DNA from: CBFDBT01 sp965603115
Lineage (GTDB): Bacteria > Pseudomonadota > Alphaproteobacteria > Sphingomonadales > Kordiimonadaceae
NCBI GenBank assembly: GCA_965603115.1
Contig: CBFDBT010000085.1
Span: 1 to 10,752 of the forward strand
Direction of reading: 5' to 3'
Length of the DNA stretch: 10,752 bases
Shown here: in pieces, positions 1 to 6,913 of the stretch
Layout of the letters: every line of letters begins with the position of its first letter
How positions within the stretch are numbered: the first letter of the stretch is position 1
Notes under the pieces: model-generated
Databases searched by the model: none
What the model saw: the letters and a program-made list of their open reading frames with translations, nothing else
What the model was told of the DNA's origin: nothing
Made by a program: the position numbers and the translations under genes

Positions 1-618
1 GAGGCAGGTATTAAATCTGCAACTATTCAGGTTAAAGGTGAAAATGCTTTTGGTTGGCTTAAAACTGAATCTGGTGTTCATCGCTTAGTACGCATATCTC
101 CTTTTGATTCTAATGCCCGTCGGCACACAAGCTTCGCATCGTGTTGGGTATATCCTGTTATTGATGATTCAATCGAAATTGATATCAACGAAGGCGACCT
201 GAAAATTGACACTTACCGTGCTTCTGGCGCAGGTGGGCAGCATGTTAATACCACAGATTCTGCGGTGCGCATCACCCATCAGCCAACCGGTATTGTTGTG
301 CAGTGTCAAAATGACCGCTCACAGCATAAAAACCGTGCTACGGCGATGAAAATGCTCAAGGCCCGTATGTACGAAGAAGAACTAAGGAGTCGTGAGGAGG
401 CTGTTCAGGCAACACATGCTGCTAAAACAGACATTGGCTGGGGCCATCAGATTAGGTCCTATGTATTGCAGCCATACCAAATGGTAAAAGATTTGCGCTC
501 TGGAGAAGAATCTGGCCAGCCTGACAAAGTATTAGACGGTGATCTTGATACTTTTATGCAAGCGGCGCTTGCTGCTCGAGTTGAAGGCGAGGGCGGTACT
601 GTAGAGGATATTGAATAG
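1..618 (+). CDS. prfB: Peptide chain release factor 2 (RF2), C-terminal part; 5' end outside the window
   Basis: RF2 recognises UGA and UAA stop codons in the ribosomal A site and triggers hydrolysis of peptidyl-tRNA. Frame 1 is open from the first base to a TAG at 616-618, giving 205 residues; RF2 proteins are usually about 365 residues, so a little over half is present. The stop-codon-recognising tripeptide SPF, which marks RF2 rather than RF1 (PxT), is encoded at 97-105 within RISPFDS. The catalytic GGQ loop is at 232-240 in SGAGGQHVN. The residue two before that SGAGGQ block's glycine is alanine (YRASGAGGQ), the common bacterial state, unlike the threonine known from E. coli K-12. The conserved blocks CQNDRSQHKN and GWGHQIRSYVL follow, as in all RF2s. 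The start, and any programmed +1 frameshift site near codon 25, lie upstream and cannot be assessed. Identification is near certain. Confidence 0.98.
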   Translation, partial: EAGIKSATIQVKGENAFGWLKTESGVHRLVRISPFDSNARRHTSFASCWVYPVIDDSIEIDINEGDLKIDTYRASGAGGQHVNTTDSAVRITHQPTGIVVQCQNDRSQHKNRATAMKMLKARMYEEELRSREEAVQATHAAKTDIGWGHQIRSYVLQPYQMVKDLRSGEESGQPDKVLDGDLDTFMQAALAARVEGEGGTVEDIE

Positions 619-652
619 ACTTTAAGGCTAGCTGTATCTAAGAATAGAATAT

Positions 653-681
653 AAAAAGGCCGCCAAACTTGGCGGCCTTTT
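653..681. terminator. Bidirectional rho-independent terminator between prfB and the bactofilin gene
   Basis: Bases 654-664 (AAAAGGCCGCC) and 671-681 (GGCGGCCTTTT) are perfect reverse complements and form an 11-bp stem with a 6-base loop, AAACTT. Read on the + strand, the GC core is followed by a run of four T; read on the - strand it is followed by five T (657-653). It lies 35 nt after the prfB stop and 38 nt after the bactofilin stop, so it is placed to end both convergent transcripts. Function is inferred from structure and position. Confidence 0.93.
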
Positions 682-719
682 CCATAGAGTTTTTCTATAA
701 GATTTATAAATAAGCCTGT

Positions 720-1247
720 TTATTCAGCAGCTTTCCCGCCGCCGACATAGGATGTCTTCGGCTTATTTTGAAAACTAGACTTTGCTGTGTCCTTATCCTT
801 ATCATCGTCTTTAGCGTCTGATTTTGCATCAGCCTTAGCATCATCTTTAACTGGAGCTTTAGGTGCTGGAGCACTCGCTCCAGACGCTGATGTGTAACAG
901 AACTGACCAGTAAGCCTCGCGCCAGATTCAACTGCGAGAGTTTCATGGTAAATATCCCCCTCAATTATCGCTGTTGATTCTAAGCGAACAGAGCGGGCAC
1001 GGACTTCGCCTTGTACGGAGCCACGAATTATCACAGAATCTGATTTTATTGTGCCACTGGCACTGCTTTCTTCGCCCATAACAAGACTGCCGCAGACCAG
1101 ATCGCCATCAATGGAGCCATCAAGTTGAAGTTCGCCAGCTGTTGTGATGTTGCCAGTTATTGTCACGTCAGAGCCAATGATTGACGGCGTTGAATTGCTA
1201 TCGCTTCTTGCTGGAAGCTTAACATGTGTTGGGTTATTTTGATTCAT
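720..1247 (-). CDS. Bactofilin family polymer-forming cytoskeletal protein
   Basis: Bactofilins (formerly DUF583) polymerise without nucleotide into membrane-associated filaments that position cell-wall enzymes and shape cells. The 175-residue protein has a short polar N-terminus (1-20) and a core at about 21-118 with the alternating hydrophobic/glycine pattern of a right-handed beta-helix (SDVTITGNI, GELQLDGSIDGDL, DSVIIRGSVQGEV, STAIIEGDIYHE). A disordered tail (about 119-175) follows, very rich in Ala, Lys and Asp with repeated DAK units. Core size and motifs match the family well. The start is supported by a GAGGT Shine-Dalgarno 4 nt upstream. The gene overlaps the end of the M23 peptidase gene by 14 nt, so it is co-transcribed and possibly translationally coupled with it; such peptidase-bactofilin pairs are known in other bacteria, e.g. 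Helicobacter Csd1-CcmA. I infer that it scaffolds that peptidase. Confidence 0.95.
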   Translation of the reverse strand: MNQNNPTHVKLPARSDSNSTPSIIGSDVTITGNITTAGELQLDGSIDGDLVCGSLVMGEESSASGTIKSDSVIIRGSVQGEVRARSVRLESTAIIEGDIYHETLAVESGARLTGQFCYTSASGASAPAPKAPVKDDAKADAKSDAKDDDKDKDTAKSSFQNKPKTSYVGGGKAAE

Positions 1248-2484
1248 ATCTACCTCGTATCCTTTGAACGTCTTGTGCTACCTCAATAAAGGGAAGTGGG
1301 TCAACGACCTTACCCTCAAACCATACTTCATAGTGTAAATGCGAACTGGTAGCGCGGCCCGTTTTACCCATGTCTCCAATTTTCTGACCTAATTTAACTT
1401 GGTCACCTTTTTTCACATGCAATTTATTCATGTGGCCGTAGCGAGTATGAAAGCCATTACCATGATCTATTTCGACCATTCGCCCGTAAGGACCAGATAC
1501 GCCCGCTTTAATAACTGTACCTTTTTCTCCAGCTTGAATAGCAGTGCCAGGCCAACCCGCCATATCTAAGCCATAGTGGCTGGATTTACGTTTAGTGAAC
1601 GGGTCTATGCGACTGCCGTATGGGCTAGAAATATAATATTTTGCTGCTGGTTGTCCGCTAGGAAAACTGTTTAATGCAGATGTTGCTATATTTAGACGCA
1701 GGGCATCATCTTGCAGAGCTAAATAAATGGAGTTATCATCATCTGAAAAAAGTGGGGCAAACCCTTCTTCAGGGAAATATGGCCCACCCATGCCGCGTGT
1801 ATCGCCTTCATACTGCTTTACAAGCCGGTCAATATTAACAGGCGTGTTTTTTAACAGTCTGTTTATGTCAGTAATTTTTCTTTGCGAAATAGCATAGAGA
1901 CTGCGTGCATTTTTTTGCTGCTTAAGGTCAATTTGCCGTAATTTGAGAAGAGCTTCAGCACGGGATGTTTCGTGTGGCATGTCTGAGTCAGCATAAGCAC
2001 TTCCTGAACCAAGTATACGCTCGATCAACATGGCTTGACTTTTGTCTTTTATCGCCTTGGACTTTAGAGGCTTCTCTAAAGGAGTGCCTGCGGCATTCTC
2101 AAACTTAGGTGTACCATTTCCCTCGATGAGACTTTCAAGGTATTTCTGCCGCTCTTCTAGTTTTTCGGTGCGTAGTTCAACTTCAGTCGTGAGGGCGCTA
2201 TAATCTTCATCTAGTCTTTGATACTCAGCACGTAGATCAGTAATCTGGTTGATTTTGTTTTCCATTACCATATCACGGGTAAGGTATGTAACCGTTGAAA
2301 CTGCCACCCAGCTAAGAAAGATCATGAGACAAGCGGTCAAAAACATCTGCACTTCAGGATTAAATTTAAGAAATTTAACACGACCCTCAACGCGCATAAA
2401 TATCTGGCGCTCTGGGTAGTATTTTTTCTTAAATGCCTGAAAGCGTTGGCTGAATGTTATCTCATCTATCAATTTAGTTCCCAT
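1234..2484 (-). CDS. Membrane-anchored M23 family metallopeptidase (LytM-type peptidoglycan endopeptidase)
   Basis: Predicted zinc endopeptidase that cuts peptidoglycan cross-bridges in the periplasm. The 416-residue protein has a basic cytoplasmic N-terminus containing YPERQIF (23-29), typical of alphaproteobacterial M23 proteins. One membrane segment follows at about 46-68, then a coiled coil at about 77-118, a low-complexity linker and a second helical stretch (173-222). The C-terminal LytM/M23 domain spans about 285-398. All five active-site residues appear present: H303 and D307 (HYGLD), H351 (YGHM), and H382 and H384 (HLH). It is therefore likely an active enzyme, not a degenerate EnvC/NlpD-type activator. 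The ATG at 2484 is preceded in frame by a TAA 9 nt upstream and by no good Shine-Dalgarno; a later Met30 would remove the conserved YPERQ block, so the first ATG is preferred. The bactofilin gene overlaps its 3' end, suggesting that the bactofilin localises it. Confidence 0.94.
   Translation of the reverse strand: MGTKLIDEITFSQRFQAFKKKYYPERQIFMRVEGRVKFLKFNPEVQMFLTACLMIFLSWVAVSTVTYLTRDMVMENKINQITDLRAEYQRLDEDYSALTTEVELRTEKLEERQKYLESLIEGNGTPKFENAAGTPLEKPLKSKAIKDKSQAMLIERILGSGSAYADSDMPHETSRAEALLKLRQIDLKQQKNARSLYAISQRKITDINRLLKNTPVNIDRLVKQYEGDTRGMGGPYFPEEGFAPLFSDDDNSIYLALQDDALRLNIATSALNSFPSGQPAAKYYISSPYGSRIDPFTKRKSSHYGLDMAGWPGTAIQAGEKGTVIKAGVSGPYGRMVEIDHGNGFHTRYGHMNKLHVKKGDQVKLGQKIGDMGKTGRATSSHLHYEVWFEGKVVDPLPFIEVAQDVQRIRGRYESK
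1252..1256 (-). promoter_or_regulatory. Ribosome binding site of the bactofilin gene, inside the M23 coding region
   Basis: On the minus strand GAGGT is followed by AGAT and then the ATG at 1247-1245. This is the clearest Shine-Dalgarno in the window. It lies within the last codons of the upstream M23 peptidase gene and fixes the bactofilin start inside the 14-nt overlap. Confidence 0.8.
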
Positions 2485-2497
2485 ACTTGTTTAACTG

Positions 2498-2526
2498 ATT
2501 CTACGTTTTTTCGCAGGATTTGTCCA
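2498..2526 (-). promoter_or_regulatory. Predicted sigma70-type promoter of the M23-bactofilin unit
   Basis: On the minus strand TGGACA (2526-2521; 5 of 6 to TTGACA) is separated by exactly 17 nt from TAGAAT (2503-2498; 5 of 6 to TATAAT). The expected transcription start, about 7 nt past the -10, falls near 2491. That leaves a 5' leader of only about 6 nt before the ATG at 2484, which fits the lack of a Shine-Dalgarno there. A second, weaker candidate lies upstream: TTGACC at about 2567-2562 with a poor -10. Prediction only. Confidence 0.6.
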
Positions 2527-2528
2527 CA
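2520..2528 (+). promoter_or_regulatory. DnaA-box-like 9-mer overlapping the -35 of the M23 promoter
   Basis: TTGTCCACA differs at one position from the DnaA box consensus TTATCCACA. On the opposite strand it overlaps the predicted -35 hexamer (TGGACA). Single 8-of-9 matches occur by chance in a genome, so regulatory meaning is speculative; the exact overlap with a promoter element is the reason to list it. Confidence 0.3.
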
Positions 2529-2554
2529 GTTGTCGGCGCATCCAAGCCTGAATA

Positions 2555-2572
2555 AAGTCTAAGGTCAAGTCT
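2555..2572. repeat. Short direct repeat AAGTCT-AAGGTC-AAGTCT
   Basis: Three tandem hexamers on the + strand, the first and third identical and the middle one related, lie in the 119-nt gap between the DUF455 and M23 genes, upstream of the predicted M23 promoter. The repeated units are 12 nt apart, roughly one helical turn, as in a regulator binding site. It may equally be chance. Confidence 0.25.
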
Positions 2573-2603
2573 TTATAGATAACCTATTGATATTAATAAG
2601 TGA

Positions 2604-3398
2604 TTAACTTGCTAGCTCTTCATACCAAGTTGGGAATAATCCTGCTTTTTCGCGGGCTTCTGTATTAAAGGGCTTTTTTAGTTTTCCAGAAAAATATTCA
2701 GTCACCAATTTTTTAAAGTAACTTTCTGCTATTTTTCCCTCTTTTTCGGCTAACCAAGTAAACCATTTGCAACCTGCTTCTACATGTGTGATTTCTTCTT
2801 CGTAGATGACTCTCAGTACATCGGCTGAGGCAATATCTCCAAGGTTATCAAATCGCTTAATCATCGATGGTGTGACATCTAACCCACGCGCCTCAAGAAC
2901 CAAGGGAACTACGGCTAGTCGGGCTGGAAGAGAGTGACTGGTTTGCACAGCAGACTGCCATAGCCCATCATGTGCGGGTAGGGCGCCATAATGACTACCC
3001 AGATCTGTAAGTCTTTGGTTTATTAGCATAAAATGGCGTGCTTCATCATCACCCACTTTTAGCCAGTTATCTGTAAAATCTTTAGGCATATGATTGCCAA
3101 AACGCGCAACAATATCAAAAGCAAGGTCGATTGCATTCAGCTCTATATGCGCCACAGCATGCAAAAGGGCGATTTTGTTGGCATCGTTCCCCGCCCCGCG
3201 TGGTTTTGGAATGTCAGACGGCGGTAATAATTCCGGTTTAGAGGGCCTTGACGGGCGAATTGGTGGCTTGCTATCGAATGTAAAAGTAATTTCACCAGCT
3301 CTCCAAGCATTATAGACATCTCTGGCTATCGCTGCTTTATCTAATGGATCAGCAGTTGTTAGGACTGATATGGTAGCGTTACTTAACGATTTCCACAT
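2604..3398 (-). CDS. DUF455 family ferritin-like protein (COG2833 type)
   Basis: A 264-residue protein of the DUF455 family, ferritin-like four-helix proteins expected to bind a di-metal centre; the biochemical role of the family is not established. Candidate ligands lie in the expected order on four helices: H84 and E86 in HAVAHIELNAIDLAFD (helix 1), E119 and H122 in DDEARHF (helix 2), E169 in LEARGLDVTP (helix 3), and E201/E202 and H205 in YEEEITHVEAG (helix 4). The segment at about 44-68 is Pro/Arg-rich (PPIRPSRPSKP) and probably unstructured. No signal peptide is seen, so it is probably cytosolic. The ATG begins 2 nt after the bcp stop, with only a weak Shine-Dalgarno, so translation is probably coupled to bcp. 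Being next to a peroxiredoxin suggests, without proof, a role in oxidative stress or metal handling. Confidence 0.9.
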   Translation of the reverse strand: MWKSLSNATISVLTTADPLDKAAIARDVYNAWRAGEITFTFDSKPPIRPSRPSKPELLPPSDIPKPRGAGNDANKIALLHAVAHIELNAIDLAFDIVARFGNHMPKDFTDNWLKVGDDEARHFMLINQRLTDLGSHYGALPAHDGLWQSAVQTSHSLPARLAVVPLVLEARGLDVTPSMIKRFDNLGDIASADVLRVIYEEEITHVEAGCKWFTWLAEKEGKIAESYFKKLVTEYFSGKLKKPFNTEAREKAGLFPTWYEELAS

Positions 3399-3400
3399 TG

Positions 3401-3877
3401 CTATAAAGCCTGTGTAGCCTCAAGCACAGCCGCAGCATGTCCCTTGACTTTCACTTTACGCCAAATTTGCCGGATTGTTCCTGTGGCATCAATTAAAAAG
3501 GTGGCGCGCTCAATCCCCATATACTCTCGCCCATAAAGTTTTTTCAGCACCCAGACACCATATTTCTCAATGGTTGTGCCATCTTCATCAGCTGCTAGGC
3601 GTACCGTAAGAGCCTGTTTAGCTATAAAATTATCATGGCGTTTGACGCTATCTTTCGACATTCCTATAACGACAGAATCCCACTTAGAAAAGTCCCCAAG
3701 AAGCGCGGAAAAGTCTTTTGCTTCTGTAGTGCAACCGGGTGTGCTGTCTTTGGGGTAAAAATACAGAATAACATTTTTACCAATGTAATCAGATAGCTTT
3801 ATAGCAGAGCCTCCATCTCCAGGAAGGTCAAAGTCTGGGGCTTTGTCGCCAATTTCAAGTGTCATAATTGTTCTCAT
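3401..3877 (-). CDS. bcp: Bcp-type thiol peroxidase (peroxiredoxin), apparently 1-Cys
   Basis: Cytosolic peroxiredoxin of the AhpC/TSA-Bcp family that reduces hydroperoxides through a peroxidatic cysteine. The 158-residue length is normal. Visible are GDKAPDFDLP (10-19), the active-site segment PKDSTPGCTTEA with T46 and peroxidatic C49, and the active-site arginine R124 in GIERATFLID. Where many Bcp proteins have the resolving cysteine five residues on (CTTEAC), this one has K54, and C49 is the only cysteine in the chain. It should therefore use a 1-Cys mechanism, reduced by an external thiol. The ATG at 3877 overlaps the glnE stop as ATGA; a second in-frame ATG four codons later (MTLEIGDKAP) would give the typical family N-terminus and is a real alternative. 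It is the middle gene of glnE-bcp-DUF455. Confidence 0.95.
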   Translation of the reverse strand: MRTIMTLEIGDKAPDFDLPGDGGSAIKLSDYIGKNVILYFYPKDSTPGCTTEAKDFSALLGDFSKWDSVVIGMSKDSVKRHDNFIAKQALTVRLAADEDGTTIEKYGVWVLKKLYGREYMGIERATFLIDATGTIRQIWRKVKVKGHAAAVLEATQAL

Positions 3878-6801
3878 TCTTTCTCATAGTGTTCAAGAGC
3901 AGGCTCAGCGATGATGCTTTGATAATAGAAACGAACATCAGCCTGACAGAGTTTAAGCTCTGATTTCAGCTGGTCTATATCCTCAAAACCGCAGCTTTTA
4001 GCCAGCAAAAACTTCAGACCTGTAGAAAAAGTTGTTTCATCGGCATCAACATCCCCTAGGCATAAGCGCAGCATACTTTGTACAGTTTGTTGTACTCTGT
4101 GGGCGTGCTTAAGCTTTCGCGCCGCCCCAGTTGGTAGAATATCGTGGTCCTCAAGGGTTTTAAAGGCATCATCCAGTATAGGGGAAAAAAGGTCTTTTAT
4201 TTTATGGCCTTCACGCAACATGAGATATTGGCAAATAAATTCCATATCAATCAGCCCGCCGCGTGTATGCTTTATAGACCAAGGGTTGTCGGTGTTAAAT
4301 TGGCTTACCAACTTTTGCCGCATCTCAGCCACGCTCTTTAAAAGGTTTTTCTTGTCTCTATGGGCTTGTAGGGTGCTTGTAATTGTGGTCATTAATGGTT
4401 TTGCGAGTTTGTCAGGGCATACCACTAGTCTGGCTCGGGTAAGAGCCATATGTTCCCATGTCCAAGCAGCCTTGGTATAATAATCTGCGAAAGTCTCAAG
4501 CGTAACAACCAGTGGCCCAGCAGTTCCTGAAGGACGCAATCTTGTATCCACCTCAAAAAGGCTGCCTTCCGCAGTTAGGGCGGTTATCGCCGTAATCACA
4601 TTTTGACCAAGTTTAGAGAAATATTGGCTCGGGACGAGGGGGCGTGTCCCATCTGACATACTATTCATATCTTCACAGTGATATAAAAACACAACATCAA
4701 GGTCTGAAGTGTGGGTTAATTCGCGGCCTCCATATTTGCCCATTGCCAAAATACCAAGTCCACCGTCTTTAAAATTTCCGTGACGAATAGAAAAGTTGGC
4801 TTCCACAGCTGGCGTTAGAACCTTAAGAGTTGCATCTGCCAATCGGGTCATTGCTTCACCGGCTTCTATGGTGCTGGACAAGCTTTCGAGAACTTGTACG
4901 CCGACCTGGAAACGACGTTCGCTTACATATCTGCGAGTTATATCAAGTATATCTTGATAGTCCCGCGCTGACTTGAGGGCATATTCTAATTCTTGCATCA
5001 AATCCTGAGTGCTCGGCAGGCTTTCAAAAAATGAAGGGTCCAACACAGCTTCAAAAAGTGTAGGCCGCTTGGCTAATTGCTCTGCAAGGGCTGGGGCTAG
5101 GCCCATAATGCGGGCAATTAATTGAAAAAGAGCAGGGTTTGATTGAAATAGAGAAAAGACCTGTACTCCGGCCGGAAGTTCACGAATGAATCGATCAAAT
5201 CGTGTAAGGGCTGCAGCGGGTTCAGATGTGGACAAGAAAGCAGTTAGCAACCCCGGTAAGCACTGAGACAGTAATTTGCGGGCTCGTGGTGTTTTTAGGG
5301 CTCTATATCGGCCTCTTTGCCAAGTATCAATGATTTGAAATGTGCCCTTTGGTTCGGGGTAATCATTTTCCTTGAGGAAAGAGAGCAGGCTATTACCTGT
5401 TAATTCAGCGATTTCATCGTCATCATCGGGCATAAGTTTATCATAGTGATTAGAAACAGTTATGGTAATATCTTCAAGTTCTTTCTTAAGAAATGTTTTA
5501 TCATCATACCGCATAAAAAAAGCAACACGAAGCAATGCTTCATCGCTATCCGGAATAGCATGCGTCTGTTCGTCATTGATCATTTGCAAACGATGTTCGA
5601 GCGTGCGGAGATATATATAAGCAGACTTCAACTCGTCCCGAATGGTTGAATCGACTTTCCCTGCCTCTACAAGGGCATCTAGAGCATTCAGTGTTGATTG
5701 TGCTCGTAGCTGGGGTATTTTTCCACCAAATAAGAGTTGGTTTACCTGAGCATAAAATTCAATTTCTCTTATTCCACCCTGACCAAGTTTAACGTCAAAG
5801 CCTTCGAATTGGTTTTCTTCTTGGTGATAGTGGCGTAAAATCTGATTTTTAATAGCTTTGATGTCACGTATAGCTTCAAAATCCATAGATCTGCGCCAGA
5901 CCCAACCAGACATGCGCTCTAGATAATCATTACCTGCTATTAAGTCTCCGGCAACGGCGGTTGCTTTAATCATAGCTGATCGCTCCCAATTTTGAGCGAG
6001 GGAGTGATAATATGTTTCGGCTGCATTCATTGAAAGTGCCAGTGCGGTTGCACCTGGGTCGGGACGAAGCCTCAGATCAGTTCGAAAAACATACCCATCC
6101 ATAGTACGCTGTTCCATGATACGCACTAGCTCTTGCGTGACCTTTACAAAACAATCTGCCTGGGACCGTTTTCCAGTATATTTCACTATTTCTTGATCAT
6201 AGAGCACGATGATGTCGACATCACTGGAGTAATTTAATTCATCTGGTCCAAGCTTTCCTAGTGCTAAAACCACATACCCTGTCCCATTTGCGAGTTCTTT
6301 TGTGATCGAACTGATTGGCTCATCTGGCAGGGCAAGTTCGCCTTTAATCATTTTTTTATAAAGTGCATGGGCCGTACTTATAGCGAGCGCACACTTGGCA
6401 AATGAGCTGAGGGCTTGCGTTACTTTATCTAGCCCCCATTCTTGGGACACATCCATGGCAGCGGTGAGTAAGGCAATATGTGCTTTTGCAATCCGCAAAT
6501 CACGCATTAAGCTGTCTGTATCTTCTTCACATGGGCGCTCTAAAAATTGAACGAGTTCTGTTTGTAAAATGGTATCTGGATTTTCTCGTAATACCTTGAT
6601 AAAGAACGAGGGGTCGCGTAAAATTAATCGTGCGAGGTAGGGGCTATTTCCACTAAGAGAAGCGGCTAATGCCTGCTGTGAAGGGGGAAAATCGACACTT
6701 AAATTATTATTTTTACAATATTCGATGATGTCTGCCCAAATTTCGTCTGATTTGGGGCTATCATATGGCAAAGGATATTGTGAATTGTTTTTTATCATCA
6801 T
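3874..6801 (-). CDS. glnE: Bifunctional glutamine synthetase adenylyltransferase/adenylyl-removing enzyme
   Basis: GlnE attaches AMP to, and removes it from, a tyrosine of glutamine synthetase (GlnA) according to PII protein and glutamine levels, thereby setting ammonia assimilation. The 975-residue protein is full length for the family (about 950-990). It has the duplicated nucleotidyltransferase plan. The N-terminal deadenylylating half has GKLGPDELNYSSDVD (182-196; metal-binding D194 and D196), a further Asp in FRTDLRLRPDP (D242), and GQGGIREIEF (340-349). The C-terminal adenylylating half has GKYGGRELTHTSDLD (688-702; D700 and D702), VDTRLRPSG (D752) and GGLIDMEF (848-855). Both catalytic triads are intact. 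It starts at tandem ATGATG codons directly after an in-frame TAG, with a weak Shine-Dalgarno. It heads the glnE-bcp-DUF455 run; no glnA or PII gene is in the window. I could not assign a convincing promoter upstream. Confidence 0.98.
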   Translation of the reverse strand: MMIKNNSQYPLPYDSPKSDEIWADIIEYCKNNNLSVDFPPSQQALAASLSGNSPYLARLILRDPSFFIKVLRENPDTILQTELVQFLERPCEEDTDSLMRDLRIAKAHIALLTAAMDVSQEWGLDKVTQALSSFAKCALAISTAHALYKKMIKGELALPDEPISSITKELANGTGYVVLALGKLGPDELNYSSDVDIIVLYDQEIVKYTGKRSQADCFVKVTQELVRIMEQRTMDGYVFRTDLRLRPDPGATALALSMNAAETYYHSLAQNWERSAMIKATAVAGDLIAGNDYLERMSGWVWRRSMDFEAIRDIKAIKNQILRHYHQEENQFEGFDVKLGQGGIREIEFYAQVNQLLFGGKIPQLRAQSTLNALDALVEAGKVDSTIRDELKSAYIYLRTLEHRLQMINDEQTHAIPDSDEALLRVAFFMRYDDKTFLKKELEDITITVSNHYDKLMPDDDDEIAELTGNSLLSFLKENDYPEPKGTFQIIDTWQRGRYRALKTPRARKLLSQCLPGLLTAFLSTSEPAAALTRFDRFIRELPAGVQVFSLFQSNPALFQLIARIMGLAPALAEQLAKRPTLFEAVLDPSFFESLPSTQDLMQELEYALKSARDYQDILDITRRYVSERRFQVGVQVLESLSSTIEAGEAMTRLADATLKVLTPAVEANFSIRHGNFKDGGLGILAMGKYGGRELTHTSDLDVVFLYHCEDMNSMSDGTRPLVPSQYFSKLGQNVITAITALTAEGSLFEVDTRLRPSGTAGPLVVTLETFADYYTKAAWTWEHMALTRARLVVCPDKLAKPLMTTITSTLQAHRDKKNLLKSVAEMRQKLVSQFNTDNPWSIKHTRGGLIDMEFICQYLMLREGHKIKDLFSPILDDAFKTLEDHDILPTGAARKLKHAHRVQQTVQSMLRLCLGDVDADETTFSTGLKFLLAKSCGFEDIDQLKSELKLCQADVRFYYQSIIAEPALEHYEKE

Positions 6802-6841
6802 CTAGACATTTCATTTCCATGGTGGGGTAGTCAAGTTTGAA

Positions 6842-6857
6842 TCTGCATTTTTGCAGA
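6842..6857. repeat. Palindrome in the divergent glnE / AsmA-like intergenic region
   Basis: TCTGCA-TTTT-TGCAGA is a perfect 6-bp inverted repeat with a 4-nt centre, almost in the middle of the segment between the divergent starts. Its position suits an operator acting on either gene. It has no T-tract in a terminator position. In A/T-rich intergenic DNA a 6-bp match can be chance. Confidence 0.35.
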
Positions 6858-6913
6858 AAAATCAGACTTTAAAGTGTTAACTGGGACATTTGATCCTTTG
6901 TATTGAGAGCATA

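Noticed and set aside
265..618. A short stand-alone ORF starting at GTG 265
   Set aside because: It is the C-terminal part of prfB; the frame is open from base 1 with perfect RF2 motifs before 265.
704..964. Minus-strand frame overlapping the bactofilin 3' end
   Set aside because: Alternate frame of the repetitive Asp/Lys/Ala tail; the bactofilin frame is clearly the real one.
2573..2603. Possible terminator after the DUF455 gene
   Set aside because: Only a 4-bp A/T-rich stem (ATAG..CTAT) can be drawn, and no T-run follows.
6830..6881. Promoter hexamers for the AsmA-like gene (TTGCAG at 6851) or for glnE (TTGACT on the minus strand near 6838-6833)
   Set aside because: Each -35-like hexamer lacks a matching -10 at 16-18 nt (3 of 6 or fewer), so I do not call a promoter.
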